Assembly (NCBI RefSeq): GCF_900496995.4
Contig: NC_044009.1
Location: forward strand, 35,549,505-35,613,504
Length of the DNA stretch: 64,000 bases
Reading direction: 5' to 3'
DNA from: Aquila chrysaetos chrysaetos
Lineage: Eukaryota; Chordata; Aves; Accipitriformes; Accipitridae
Notes under the pieces: model-generated
The model's input: the letters and a program-made list of their open reading frames with translations, nothing else
Database searches by the model: none
What the model was told of the DNA's origin: nothing
In this document: positions 12,001-20,950 of the stretch, piece by piece
How the letters are laid out: each line of letters opens with the position of its first letter
Position numbering within the stretch: position 1 is the stretch's first letter
Translations under genes and position numbers: made by a program

Positions 12001-12116
12001 GATATGGGACCAGGGGTTGGTGCCCACCTTGTCTGGGACACCTCTTTTGGGTGCCCCACGCAGGTCCGGGGATGCTGCAGCTCTCCCTGACTCCCATTGT
12101 CCCCACAGGGAGCTAG
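1..12116 (+). CDS. OBSL1: Obscurin-like 1, 3' part of the gene (partial CDS)
   Basis: OBSL1 is a cytoskeletal adaptor of the obscurin/titin Ig family that acts with CUL7 and CCDC8. The window holds its C-terminal part: exons at 101-382, 476-751, 887-1159, 3687-3959, 4317-4592, 4675-4950, 5291-5566, 5797-6072, 6162-6437, 6712-6987, 7743-8018, 8161-8436, 8539-8805, 8969-9238, 9321-9587, 9889-10155, 10513-10625, 10792-10945, 11048-11209, 11364-11468, 11598-11864 and 12109-12116. They encode about 1,729 residues, namely 19 Ig domains of 89-94 residues. Nearly all are one-domain exons with phase-1 borders; two domains are split by an extra intron. The first two bases are the tail of a preceding exon (donor GT at 3). 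The N-terminal region lies outside. Assignment rests on Ig-array character and on synteny with TMEM198, CHPF and ASIC4; obscurin itself is the alternative, but no kinase or RhoGEF exons follow. Confidence 0.92.
101..382 (+). CDS. OBSL1: OBSL1 Ig exon 1 of the window (degenerate Ig)
   Basis: Acceptor CTCCAG at 95-100, donor GTGAGT at 383. The 282-nt phase-1 exon has the core Trp (TWIFNG) and a run of five Glu, but both disulfide Cys positions are replaced (FSLELS, VTFVSG). The frame stays open before the GTG at 142, so the exon begins at the acceptor. Confidence 0.8.
476..751 (+). CDS. OBSL1: OBSL1 Ig exon 2 (type A repeat)
   Basis: 276-nt phase-1 exon with both Ig Cys (LLECQV, YTCDAG) and the core Trp (VCWLKDG). 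It is closely similar to the exon at 4317-4592; both open with PQV(C/R)IAPVP. Confidence 0.88.
887..1159 (+). CDS. OBSL1: OBSL1 Ig exon 3 (type B repeat, copy 1)
   Basis: 273-nt phase-1 exon opening APVRIVSSNEE, with core WCQLS, VRWYKDG and EFVCDAG. It is almost identical in DNA to 3687-3959. Confidence 0.9.
1160..3686 (+). other. OBSL1 intron of 2.5 kb
   Basis: By far the longest OBSL1 intron in the window; the others are about 80 to 750 bp. It separates the two nearly identical type B exons. I see no further Ig exon, RNA gene or recognisable transposon in it. Confidence 0.7.
3687..3959 (+). CDS. OBSL1: OBSL1 Ig exon 4 (type B repeat, copy 2)
   Basis: 273-nt phase-1 exon. By eye it differs from 887-1159 at only two bases: one Ala-to-Thr change near EEAPHAY and one silent change. 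Flanking introns are unrelated. Confidence 0.9.
4317..4592 (+). CDS. OBSL1: OBSL1 Ig exon 5 (type A repeat, copy 2)
   Basis: 276-nt phase-1 exon with LLECQVSPP, VRWLKDGE and MYTCDAGD. It is a diverged copy of 476-751. Confidence 0.9.
4675..4950 (+). CDS. OBSL1: OBSL1 Ig exon 6 (type B repeat, copy 3)
   Basis: 276-nt phase-1 exon. The first 230 nt or so are near-identical to the other type B exons, with one extra codon (AYVVAGQR). The last 45 nt have diverged (FICDARDASVSYHVVVA). Confidence 0.9.
5291..5566 (+). CDS. OBSL1: OBSL1 Ig exon 7
   Basis: 276-nt phase-1 exon opening EPPVRILHPP, with both Cys (LRCELS, YICESK) and the core Trp (VRWFKDG). Confidence 0.9.
5797..6072 (+). CDS. OBSL1: OBSL1 Ig exon 8
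   Basis: 276-nt phase-1 exon opening EPPVRILQP, with LGCELS, VRWAKEG and KYICDAADD. Confidence 0.9.
6162..6437 (+). CDS. OBSL1: OBSL1 Ig exon 9
   Basis: 276-nt phase-1 exon opening DPPVRILE. The first disulfide Cys is replaced (LEVHLS); VKWYKDG and YLCDTGDD are kept. Confidence 0.9.
6712..6987 (+). CDS. OBSL1: OBSL1 Ig exon 10
   Basis: 276-nt phase-1 exon opening EPPVTIVGS. The first Cys is Tyr (LAYELS); VRWLRDG and YICDAASD are kept. An upstream AG at 6704 is a less likely acceptor. Confidence 0.88.
7743..8018 (+). CDS. OBSL1: OBSL1 Ig exon 11
   Basis: 276-nt phase-1 exon after a 755-bp intron. It opens AQPVRIVNKEE; the first Cys is Ala (LVARLS), with VQWQKDG and FLCDAGDD kept. Confidence 0.9.
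8161..8436 (+). CDS. OBSL1: OBSL1 Ig exon 12
   Basis: 276-nt phase-1 exon opening EAPVLFVNKREE. The KDG after the core Trp is lost (VTWLGPRQ), the first Cys is Ala, and VYTCLSPHD is kept. Confidence 0.88.
8539..8805 (+). CDS. OBSL1: OBSL1 Ig exon 13
   Basis: 267-nt phase-1 exon opening ELRVKFLRGL, with LWCELC, VVWRKDG and EYCCESND. Confidence 0.9.
8969..9238 (+). CDS. OBSL1: OBSL1 Ig exon 14
   Basis: 270-nt phase-1 exon opening VPRVVEIITE. It keeps FKCLVS and VTWQLNG but lacks the second Cys (VTANAEG). Confidence 0.87.
9321..9587 (+). CDS. OBSL1: OBSL1 Ig exon 15
   Basis: 267-nt phase-1 exon opening EAQVLFVRKL, with VQWLKQG and TYRCESLHD. It ends on a Cys-containing strand (LCVE). Confidence 0.9.
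9889..10155 (+). CDS. OBSL1: OBSL1 Ig exon 16 (no disulfide)
   Basis: 267-nt phase-1 exon opening PRKVSIRTP. The core Trp is kept (GVWTRDG), but both disulfide Cys are absent (FHLELS, VTFTTD). Confidence 0.87.
10513..10625 (+). CDS. OBSL1: OBSL1 exon 17, first half of a split Ig
   Basis: 113 nt, EPPVTMVRVP to VKWFK. It ends in phase 0 right after the core Trp region and pairs with 10792-10945 to give a 267-nt Ig unit. Confidence 0.88.
10792..10945 (+). CDS. OBSL1: OBSL1 exon 18, second half of a split Ig
   Basis: 154 nt from DGQELRPGP through IYTCDAGDC. The acceptor is CCCCGGGCAG at 10782-10791; the domain is completed in frame. Confidence 0.88.
11048..11209 (+). CDS. OBSL1: OBSL1 exon 19, first part of a split Ig
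   Basis: 162 nt, ERQVRIVQDL to VKIRQE, with FTCEAS and GEWFRDG. The phase-1 intron falls about 16 codons further into the fold than in the preceding split domain, so the two split positions are not homologous. Confidence 0.87.
11364..11468 (+). CDS. OBSL1: OBSL1 exon 20, second part of a split Ig
   Basis: 105 nt, GTRHFLLLCGV to SLRVE. The second disulfide Cys is missing (LIRFAAG). Together with exon 19 it again sums to 267 nt. Confidence 0.86.
11598..11864 (+). CDS. OBSL1: OBSL1 Ig exon 21, last Ig domain
   Basis: 267-nt phase-1 exon opening ALPIRIVKPL, with LECTVS, VRWLRGD and YTCDAFDD. If the donor at 11865 is not used, the frame stops after five codons at 11879-11881, giving an alternative C-terminus. 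Confidence 0.9.
12109..12116 (+). CDS. OBSL1: OBSL1 terminal coding exon and stop
   Basis: After the acceptor TCCCCACAG, the split Gly codon is completed, followed by Ser and TAG at 12114-12116. The coding tip is short, but the 3' UTR and a poly(A) signal follow directly. Confidence 0.65.
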
Positions 12117-12249
12117 AAGCCAGGATGCGGCACTCAGGGGCTGCACACAGACAGACGGACACCACTGCTGGGAGATGGGGTCACGCTCCCCCCGGAATGT
12201 ACGGACACACAGACACCATCCCCAGCCTGCTCTGCCCTCAGGGCTCTGC

Positions 12250-12255
12250 ATTAAA
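12250..12255 (+). promoter_or_regulatory. OBSL1 poly(A) signal (ATTAAA)
   Basis: ATTAAA lies about 135 bp after the OBSL1 stop and is followed by a T-rich stretch. It ends the gene only about 180 bp from the converging TMEM198 3' end. Confidence 0.7.
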
Positions 12256-12414
12256 CATTTTTTTCTGACATGGCTTCTTCCACCCCAGCGAGCCAGGGTC
12301 CTGTTAGGAGAAGGGGCAGTGGCACCCCTCTGCATCCCGCCCAGCATCCCTGCGGAGCCCAGCCCTTGGGACCCCCTTTGCCCCTGCCCTCGGCGCAGCC
12401 CCCAGCCCCACACA

Positions 12415-13693
12415 CCAGGCTCCGAAAGGCTCTTTACTGTGCGGCCGTGGCCTCAGCAGCATTTGGCACATTTACAAAAGAGACTGAAAAGGGGGACGGC
12501 GGCGTGGCGCTGCGGGGACGGGGGTGCCTGGCAGAAACATGCAGTTCCTGGGGCAGCGGGGCCAGCCGGTCCGGGCTGGAGGGGGCTCCCAAAGCAGGGG
12601 GGGCACCCCGGTCCAGTCTCGCCACCACCTTGCCTGCCTGGCCGTGGGGAAGTCCTGGCTCACTCCGTAATAAATTAATACAAATCACAGCAAGAGAAAT
12701 ATATACAAGGCGGGAGCCTCTGCCCGCAGCGGCGCTCTGGGCAGGGGCTCCCGCCCTGCCATGCCCCAGCCGGAGGCTCAGCCCGACCCCAGGGCCACCC
12801 CCCGGCCACTATAAAATCCAGTCGCCAGCAAAACAGCGACGGCCTCTGCAGGGGTCCCCGCGTCCCTGAGGCAGCCCAGCCTCTGCCCAAAGGCTGGATC
12901 CAGTGTCCTGTCTCCCATCAAAACATTTTGGAGGGGGATGCACGCGGTGCATCCCACCAGCGCAGCTCCTGCTGGACAGGCACCACTTGCCAGCATCACC
13001 CCGGGGACCACGTGGCCCTGGCAACCTCTGCCCCAGGACCATCCCGGTCCAGCTCGGGAAAAGGGGGGGAGGCGAGCTGCTCTGGGGGGCAGGGAGGGTG
13101 GCTAGGGCAGGGGGACCTTCTGAGGAGGCAGGTTTTGGGAAGCGCTGCCTGGGAGCTGCTCTTGGGGCCAGGGTGGGATGGGGCGCACATGCTCGGGGGA
13201 GTCCCTGGGGGGCAAGGGTTGTGGGACCTGCTCTTTGAGGAAGGGACGTAGGGCACAGGCACTTGGGGAGTTGCTGGGGGGCGCAACGGGGTGGGGGCAG
13301 GCATGGGGAGCTGCTCTCGGGGAAGGGGGGCTCAAATATGGGGAGGGCAATGTTGGGATGCAGGATGAGCATGCCCGGGCCGTGGGGAAACACGCAGCAG
13401 CGGGGGCTCAGGGAACCCTCGCCCCAGCAGAGCCGCTCGCACCGCACATCCACGGGTGCTGGTGTCACCGGTCCTTGGGCTGAGTCCCTGCCGGAGGGCT
13501 CCCCCAGCACCTCCAGGCCCCGCGGGCAGCCAGGGCTTGCCCAGCCAAGTCCCATGCGTCCCCAGGAAGGGTCTCCATCTGCAGCCCCAAGCTGCACGTG
13601 GCCACCCGGGGCCGAGGGCACAGCCCCACCTGTCCCAGGGGGTCTGTCGGAGCAGGCTGGGGTGCTGGTGTCGCTCGAGGTCACTGGGTTGGC
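12415..13693 (-). other. TMEM198: TMEM198 3' UTR (presumed)
   Basis: About 1.3 kb downstream of the TMEM198 stop with no plausible further exon. It ends near the AGTAAA word, and OBSL1 converges from the other side. Confidence 0.5.
12433..12438 (-). promoter_or_regulatory. Probable TMEM198 poly(A) signal (AGTAAA)
   Basis: The minus strand reads AGTAAA here, a known weak variant. It sits at the end of a long presumed 3' UTR that includes an AT-rich stretch at 12668-12705. No canonical AATAAA is seen on this strand between here and the stop at 13694. Confidence 0.45.
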
Positions 13694-13840
13694 TTATACC
13701 CTCACGGCGGGGCCAGAGCCCGTGGTGAGGGGCACGGTGGAGCTGCAGTCATAGTCCAGGTCCACCACGGCGTGGGAGCTGGTGATGAGGCTGTTCAGGG
13801 ACGGCCCCGTCTGCCGCTCTCGGAAACTCTGGATGTAGCT
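13694..13840 (-). CDS. TMEM198: TMEM198 coding exon 4 and stop
   Basis: 147 nt from [12 protein letters not shown] to GPAVRV, then TAA at 13694-13696. The C-terminal VRV could be a PDZ-type ligand (inference). Confidence 0.95.
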   Translation of the reverse strand, partial: SYIQSFRERQTGPSLNSLITSSHAVVDLDYDCSSTVPLTTGSGPAVRV

Positions 13841-15585
13841 CTGCTCGAGAGAGGGGGGCGGACGGAAAGTGAGGGGGGCTCTGATCCTGGCCCACTCCAT
13901 CCCACCCCACCCCACCCTAAGCTCTGCAGCAGCCCCCCAGACCCAGGCCTGTGCAATCCCACCCACCCCAGCAATTGGGCCCTCCAGGGGCTGGCCGCAG
14001 CAGGGTGCACAGCCCCGTCCCTTCCCTGGGCACACGCTTCACACCTTGCCCGACACCTGTTTCTACTGCGGCCGCAGCGCTTTTGGCCACCAGTTTACAT
14101 TTGCTTGCAAAGGCCGACGTGCTCCGTGGTGGGCACATCCCAGCCCCTCCTGAGCTGCCCCATCCCCGGGATGCCCCGGCCTCGTCCGTCGAGGAGCTCG
14201 GATGCTGGCTGGCCCCCGGGCACCTCTCCCCTCTCTGCCCCAAGCCCACCTACATGGAGAAGGAAGGGCCGCGGAGGCCGGGGGAGATCTCTACCCTGGG
14301 TGCGGGACTCACGGGGGAGAGCACGTCCCCATCGAAGCGGCGCACAGGGTTGGGCTTGCGGCGGTAGGCGGGCTCGGGCGGGTGGGCTTTGTGCTGGTGG
14401 GGCGGCGGGTGGTGGGGTCTCCGCTTCTTCTTCTTCTCCTTTCGGTCCTCCCGCTGCTTGATGCGCATCAGCTGCACGCGGCGCTGCTGCCGGCTGATGA
14501 TCACTGCGGGGCAGATGGGCCTGTGAGCGCTGGGGAGCACACCCAAACCAGCCCCGGACACAAACCAGCCCCAGCTTTGTGCACCCAGGCCTCCCCTTGA
14601 GTGCTGTGCCCCCGTAGAGTCCCAAACCCCTTATTTGTGCATGCAAACCAGGTGCCGGGAACCTCCACCCCGGTCCCCGGGCCCCCCAAGCTCCTGCACC
14701 CACCCTGGGCCACGTCCATCTCCCCCAGCCCCCACACACCTTCTGTGTGGGAGTAGCCCTCGGCCGTGACCTTCCACTGGACCAGGACGCCCAGCACGGT
14801 GAGGAGTGGCCAGACGCCCAGGATGACCCAGCTGTACCAGCACACGGGGCGAGCAGGGGCCACCTTGATGCGCTCGTAGATGTACTGCACCAGGAGGAAG
14901 AGCTCGATGAAGTAGTCGACGGTGACGGTCATGATGGCGCTGCCGAAGACGGCGGTGGAGAGGGTGGTGAAGAAGCGCTGCCACTGCAGCGTGAGGACGG
15001 CGAAGAGCATCCCCACACCCAGGAGGAGTGCAATGGGGATCCACACCGTTGGTGGGTGGTAGAACTGCTCCATCACCACCAGCGTGGCCACCGCCAGCAG
15101 CAGCCCCAGGAGCAGCCCCACCATGAAGAGGCCGACGCTGCGCACCAGCATGGTGACCAGGCCGCACAGGACCCCGATGCCCAGCCCGATGCCCACCGAG
15201 GCCTCCACGCTCAGCTGCGTGTCCAGCACCCGCTCCTTGTAGCACAGCATGAAAATGATGATGGAGCCGAACATCAGCCCCGTCAGGAACATGACGGCCT
15301 TGAAGCAGCGGTAGCCTGTGGAGAGACCACTGCAGTCAGGGGGTGGATGGCCAGCATCCCCCCAGCTCCCCCCTGCCCTTCTCCCCACTTGCCCCGCCAG
15401 CCGCCGGGCTGGCCTGGCTCACCGAAGAAGCAGTAGATGATGCCGAAGAGGCAGCACATGGCACACACCACCGAGGGCACCACCTGGTAGCGACGCTCGA
15501 TTTCCTGCTGGCAGCTGTGCCCCCACTCCTGGCCCGGCTCGTGCGGCAGCAGCTTGAACCGCAGCGTCTGCACAGTTGCAGTCAT
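13694..15585 (-). CDS. TMEM198: Transmembrane protein 198, complete
   Basis: Four coding exons on the minus strand (15423-15585, 14740-15315, 14313-14503, 13694-13840) give 358 residues, close to the roughly 360 of the mammalian protein. It starts [14 protein letters not shown] and ends GPAVRV, as in mammals. The protein is a multi-pass (about seven-TM) membrane protein; mammalian TMEM198 is reported to associate with LRP6 and promote its phosphorylation in Wnt signalling. Exons 1-2 carry the hydrophobic segments. Exons 3-4 form a cytosolic tail rich in Arg/Lys ([16 protein letters not shown]) and His/Pro. All junctions are GT-AG and in frame. A CAG lies 4 nt before the ATG, so the first coding exon may be preceded by a non-coding exon near the CpG island at 17.3-18.5 kb. 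Confidence 0.97.
14313..14503 (-). CDS. TMEM198: TMEM198 coding exon 3
   Basis: 191 nt from [10 protein letters not shown] to FDGDVLSP, the basic cytosolic tail. It has a polylysine run and a His/Pro-rich stretch. Confidence 0.96.
14740..15315 (-). CDS. TMEM198: TMEM198 coding exon 2
   Basis: 576 nt from [10 protein letters not shown] to GYSHTE. It holds the remaining hydrophobic helices, including the Gly/Leu-rich [16 protein letters not shown]. Confidence 0.97.
15423..15585 (-). CDS. TMEM198: TMEM198 coding exon 1
   Basis: 163 nt from the ATG at 15585 to the donor GTGAGCC. It encodes the N-terminal tail and the start of TM1 ([15 protein letters not shown]). Confidence 0.96.
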
Positions 15586-16034
15586 GGCTCTGGGGACTCC
15601 CGGGAGAGGCCTCAAAATCTCCGCTCCTGCCCCATGGCTTGCCGGCAAAACTGCGCCCTGGCACCCGCCCCAGCTGGTGAGAGAAAGAGAAGGGAGATGG
15701 AGGCACCGCCAGCACGTGTCCGACGGCGATGCCCACCACTCGGCACCCAGCCGCCAGAAAACCTGCTCCAGCCCCTCTCTGTCTGGGTGGGAAGGAAGGG
15801 AACGAGGGAACAGCTTCATCTGCGGGGGCTGCGGGGGCGCAGACCATCACCCAACGGGTGACTGCAAGGATGTGCCATCCCCAGGGAGGCTGCCCGCACC
15901 CCCGGGGAGCTTCACTGCCGGGACGCGGTGCTTTATAATTTGTCTGTGGCTTCAATTTCCTGCCCCTGGCTCTCTGGCACCCTTTTCCTGCTCGATTAAA
16001 GGGAGACTTCCACTACCTGGTATTTTCTGCCTGT

Positions 16035-16200
16035 GAAGTAATTATGCTCGGTAATTAAGTCACCCCTCAGTCTTCTATTTTTATAGGCTAAACAGATTGA
16101 GCTCTTAAAGCTTGTACTCCAAGGCATTTTCTCCAATCCTCTAATCATATTTCTGGCTATTTTTCATCCCTGCTCCAGCTCCTAGTGTCCTTGTAAAAAC
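16035..16200 (-). mobile_element. Old CR1-type LINE fragment
   Basis: The stretch holding GGCTAAACAGATTGAGCTC, a CTCCAAGGCATTTTCTCCAATC-like run and 'ctctaatcatatttctggct' reads like the complement of the 3' part of old reptile/bird CR1 elements. It is diverged and truncated, with no ORF left. Confidence 0.55.
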
Positions 16201-17044
16201 AAAGCGGGCCCCCACACTGGATCCAGCCTTCCCACGCTGACCCACGGGGCCAGAGGGGGACTGGCCCTGGCTGGTGCTGCCCCTTACCCGAGGGCTCACC
16301 CATAATGCCGTGGCCATGCCCGGACACCGAGCAGGCGGTCGCCGGGTCCCCCGCAGCGCCTACGCAGACGGAGGGGTCATAATCCCCTGCAAAGACTGAT
16401 CCAGCTCCAGCTTAAACCTAATTAGAGTGGCCGTCTGCCTGCTCCCACCTGGAGCCAGTTCCAGCATCCCTGTGCTCCCCTGGTCCCCTTCCAGGCTCGG
16501 TTGGTTTAGGATGGGTTTATTGTCACCAGTTGTCCCCGGGCCAGCGCCAGTCCTTCCAAGTGCCACGTTAAAGCAGCTGGCTCAGGGCGGCTCACAAAAC
16601 CAGCGCACCGAGAAGGGGCAGGGAAGGGGGCAGAGGCTGCAGTCATGGCTCCCCATTGCTCGGCACCTCGCCGCTGCCCAGGCCGGGCTCCACAGGCATC
16701 TCTTCCCCCGCCATGCCAGCGGCCTCCTCCCTCCCTCCGGCTGGGGAAGGAAACACCAGCCAGGGCAAATCCCCCTGGGGAAGCCGAGCAGGGTGCCTAA
16801 TCCTGGGGAAGCAGACGGGCAGGGAGCGGGCAGCCCAGCACTGGGCCCCTGCCCACCCTGCCTGAGCCCCCGGGAGGGATGCTAAGCAGGATTGGACTTT
16901 AACCGCAGAGCACAGGAGCGACGCGCCGGCCCTGGCTGCCCCGGCGGGGACGGGCGATGCCGCGTGGGGTGTGAAAGCAGGGCTCTGCTGGCCGGCGGTG
17001 CCCGGGGGGCTGGGGATGGGGCACGGCACGGCCGGCCGGCGCGG

Positions 17045-17152
17045 GCATGGCATGGCATGGCATGGCATGGCGTGGTACGGCAACGCATGGTGTGGTACGG
17101 TAAGGCACAGCGTGGCATGGCTCGGCACGGCGTGGCACGGCTCGGCCCGGCC
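17045..17152 (+). repeat. Degenerate CATGG/CACGG pentamer repeat
   Basis: It starts with five perfect CATGG units, then decays into CGTGG, TACGG, CACGG and CTCGG variants. It lies at the edge of the CpG island upstream of TMEM198. Confidence 0.85.
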
Positions 17153-17289
17153 GGCAAAGCAGAGGGAGGGCAGCGAGGTGCTGCTCTCTGCCCCGCAGCC
17201 CACGCCAGGCCGGGGCCAGGACAGCGGGGAAGGGTCGCCTGGGAAAACCCGTCTCCGGCAGGGTTGCGGGCAGCCTTGCAGGCAGCTCC

Positions 17290-18500
17290 CGGCGCCCATT
17301 GGCGCGGGCACTGTTGCTAGGGGAGCCCAGCGCCTGCTCATTGGCGCCGGGACTCACCCACCTGCTGCCGCCCTCCCCGCAGCCCCGGGCTCCCCGCCGC
17401 GGCCTGCCCCGGGCCCCCCGCCCTCCCCTCCCTGTCCCGGAGGGCACGGCGTGGCGGGGGCCCCGGAGCAGCGCTCGGGGGGGGGGGGGGAGCGGGGGGG
17501 GTGCACGGCCCCGCCGCGGTGCTTCCCGCCCCCCCCCCCCGCTCCCGCCGCCCCCCGGCCGGCCCCGCTGCCCCCCGCCGGGCTGCCGGGCCCCGGGCCG
17601 GCGGGGCGGGCGCGGCGTTGCTAAGCGACGGCCGCAAGGGCCGCCGGGGCGCGGGGCCGCTCCGCCCCTCTCTTTGTTCGGGGCGGGGGTCCCGGGGGCG
17701 CTCCGCCGGGCCCCGCGCGCGCCCATCCCGGGCCCCGCGCTCTCTCCCCGGGACGGGGGGGGCCGGGAGCCCCGGTGCCCGAGCCCTTCCCCCGAGGGGC
17801 CCGGCGCGCCCCCCCCCCCGCCCGCCGGACCCCCACGTGCTGCCCCCCACCCCCTGCGGCCCCGCCCCGCCCCGCCCGCTCCCACCTGCGCTCCCGGCCC
17901 CGCAGCGGCGGCGGCGGCCCCGCGGCGCCCGGCGCTCCGGCCCGGCCCCGGCCCCGCGCATGCTGGCGGCGCGGCCCGCCGCGCGGTGCTGAGCGGACAG
18001 CTCCGCCTGACGTCACCGCGCCGCGTCACGGCGCCGGCCCGGGAGGGGGCGGGGCCTCTCCGGGAGGCGGGGGCGGGGGGGGCGGGGGGGGAGGGGGAGG
18101 GAAGGGCGAAGGGCGGGCGGGAGAAGAGAGAGGGGGGGCGGCGAGGGAGGGGGAGAGAGAGCAGGGACGAGGGATGGTGAGGAGCATGGGGAGCGAGAAG
18201 GGGTGGGGGGAGAGGAGCTGGCCGAATGGGGCCAGCGTGGAGAGCAGCGAAGAGAGGAGGAGGGGGAACTGGGAGAGGCGGAAGGGGAGGAGACGGGTAG
18301 GGGTGCCGGGGCGGGACGGGCGTGCGGGACGGGCGTGGGTGTGAGGACCGCGGGAGAGCCTCGTGTCAGGCGCGGGCAGGGCCGTGCCGGGCGGGACCCG
18401 CCGCCGCTGCGGGCGGCGGAGCGCGCAGAGGGCCGTGCAGCCTGCGAGGGGTCTGCGCCAGGGCCACTGAGACTGCGGCGCCCGAGTTCGGAGGGGGCAA
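17290..18500. promoter_or_regulatory. CpG island, likely TMEM198 promoter
   Basis: About 1.2 kb of extremely CpG-dense DNA between the divergently transcribed TMEM198 (minus) and CHPF (plus). It contains ATTGG (inverted CCAAT) at about 17298 and 17340, GTTGCTA words resembling RFX half-sites, GC boxes and a perfect CRE at 18008. No transcription start can be fixed from sequence alone. Confidence 0.6.
18008..18015. promoter_or_regulatory. Perfect palindromic CRE (TGACGTCA)
   Basis: TGACGTCA inside the CpG island, followed by a second half-site (CGTCA) 10 bp on. This spacing is typical of CREB/ATF-bound CpG promoters. Confidence 0.6.
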
Positions 18501-18599
18501 AACACGCACGTAGGGGGGCACCGATAGAGGCTGCCCGCCCGTGCCCCTGCGAGCGGCCGGGAGGCGCAGGCGCGGCGGGGAGGTGTGAGGACATGGGAG

Positions 18600-20300
18600 C
18601 TCTGCAGCAGCAGAGCTCCCTGGAGCTGGCACCTCCCGGCCGCGGCGCCCAGAGACCCCCGGGAAATGCTGGCAGGGAGAAGTCTCTTGGCAGCAGCGGC
18701 CGTTCCCCTGGCAGCCCCTTCCCAGCCCCACGCCAACGCCGGGGGAGACAAAGGCAGGAGCTGCAGCTGGCGGGGGGCTGCGAAGGGGCTGCCGGAGGCA
18801 CGGCGCCGCTGCCCGCCGGCTGCTTCCCCCGCGGGATCTGGGGCCGGGCACGGGGGCCCTGGGCTCAGCCACTGCCCAGGCGAGCCCTGGGGAGGTGTTT
18901 GCTCTGCCCGCAGCTTCGTCTCCATGCAGTTTTCCTGAGCTCGGGGGGCTCACTTCTGAAAACTTCAGTGCTTTCTCCGATCTGCACCTGTATCTAAACA
19001 CAAGCTCAGATCAACAGGGCCGTTTCAGAATGAAACCTCTCTTACCACTCATGTAAATTTATCTGGGTTTGTATAAGGTGACCAATATTAAATATTCCAA
19101 CCTGTAAAGGAAATCAAATATACCTATTTCTAACATGTTTCTCTGTGTACAGAAAACAGGCGACTTCGGTTGTTTATGATCATGCCTGCTTTTTGGCCTT
19201 CGTCCATGGAAAATCTCTGCTCATTTCTTACTTCTGCATCTTTTCCCTTCTGGCATCTCCTCGTCCCATCGCATTCCCTTGGTTTCTAGTTTTTATATGT
19301 TCTTCATTAAACTGCCGTCCACGTGACCGCCTTTGCCTATTGCTTGTCTTGGCCTATTCAGGAGAAAAAGGCCTATGAAAATGAGCCAAGCTTGGATGAT
19401 GGTCCCGTATCTCTGGGGGGTGGGATGCTGCCAACCGCTTCCTGATGAAAACAGGCTGCTTTGTTCCAGAAAATGAAAGAGACCCTGGAGCTGAGCGGGC
19501 TCCCGCCTGCCCTCAGTGGCCTGCCATGCTCTGCGGCTGCCGGCGCTCCCCGGGGCAGGCGGGCTGTGTTTCATGGGGAGGGTGGGATGGGCTCCCCACC
19601 AGCCAGGGTAAATCCAGAGGCACTTGAGAGCCCCGACGTCTGCGAGGCTGCTGGAAGCAGAGCCACGGGCTGGGAATGGGCGGAAAGGCCGCGTCTTCCT
19701 CCTTGTCCTTATTCAGCAATGCCTGGCGCTGAGCGGCCGTGTAGGGCTGCTGGCCTTGCAGCTTCTGGTTTGGATCATTCCCGTGCCGGAGGCTCCGCAT
19801 GTGCGGCAAACTCTGCCCTGAGCCTGTTCCTCCAGCTCTGTCCGCCCGGCGGCTCTCTCCGGCGGCCGGCGGGACGATGGCTGTGTGCCACAGACAGCTC
19901 GTAGTGGGACCGTGACCTGGCCCCGGCTGGCGGATCCCACCTCCTTTGGTCCCGTTTTGACTCGCTGGGATCTCCTGCTGCTCTGCCCGCCCTCCTTCTG
20001 CCCCAGGACGGTTTGCTGCTCTGCATCCAAAGGTCTTCCAGCTGCCGCTTGTCCTCCTGCACGCCTGCTCCCCGGGCACCCACCATGCCCAGCTGTCTTC
20101 TGCAGCCCTTGGGCCGTGCTTTGCTGCTCCTGGCCTCAGACCCATCCACCCCCACCCACCCACCTACCCACCCACGACCACCGGTCACCTCCTGGGGACA
20201 CCCAGGAAGACTCCAGCGGCCGCTGCCCACGCTTTCTGGAAGACCCCCAGGCAGCGATCTGAGAAGGCGAACATCGTGCTTCAAGACCAGCACGAATTCG
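18600..20300. other. Non-coding stretch between the two CpG islands
   Basis: I see no gene here. A strikingly AT-richer block lies at about 18960-19400; the rest is GC-rich without recognisable repeats. Confidence 0.5.
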
Positions 20301-20329
20301 CCAGTAGCGTGGGTTGGGCTGTCCCGGGT

Positions 20330-20950
20330 GGGGGACGGGGACAGGGACAGGGACGCAGCGGCTGTGCCCGGCCGGGCCCCTCCGCGCTCCCAGCCCCGGG
20401 AACAAAGGGCCGGCTGTGCCCCAGCCCCGCGGCACCCGCCCGGGGAAATCCGCCCCTTAAGCCGGCTCAGGCGCCGTGTCCCGGCCCCCGCCACGCCGCG
20501 GCCCGGGCAAATGTGCTTTCTGAGCCGGAGGGCGCTTTCAGAGCGGGCGGCCAGGGCCGGGGGCGCTGCCCCGCCGCCCCACAGCGCCGGGGGCGAACCC
20601 CGTGGCCCGGGGAACCACCGGGCAGCCCCGCTGCGACGCCTGCCCCTGCCCGGCCCCACGGCCCGGCCCCACGGGGAAGGGGCGGCGGCGGCGGCGGCGG
20701 GGGGGGGGGGGGCCGGTCTCCTAGCAACCTCGCCCCGCCCCCAAGCCGCCCCCTGCTCCCCCTCCGCTTCTCCCCGCCCCGCCCCGTGACGCGGCGGTGG
20801 GAGCGCGGCCCATTGGCCGGGGCGGGCCGCCCGCGGTGACGTGCGGCGGGGCGGGGCCAGGGGGTGACACGTCGGACGGCGGCGCCGCCAGCGGGAGCGG
20901 CAGCGGCAGCGGCAGCCGGAGCCGCCCCCGCCCCCGGTCCCGTCCCGGCC
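20330..20950 (+). promoter_or_regulatory. CHPF: CHPF CpG-island promoter and 5' UTR
   Basis: GC-box-rich DNA ends at the CHPF ATG. It has an inverted CCAAT (CATTGGCC) near 20811, TGACG half-CREs near 20838 and 20865, and a G-run at about 20700. There is no TATA box. Confidence 0.65.

Noticed and set aside
16899-18180. Several frames of 290-376 codons across the 17-18 kb region
   Set aside because: They are Pro/Arg/Gly/Ala-only translations of a CpG island, with no domain, no splice support and opposite frames equally open.
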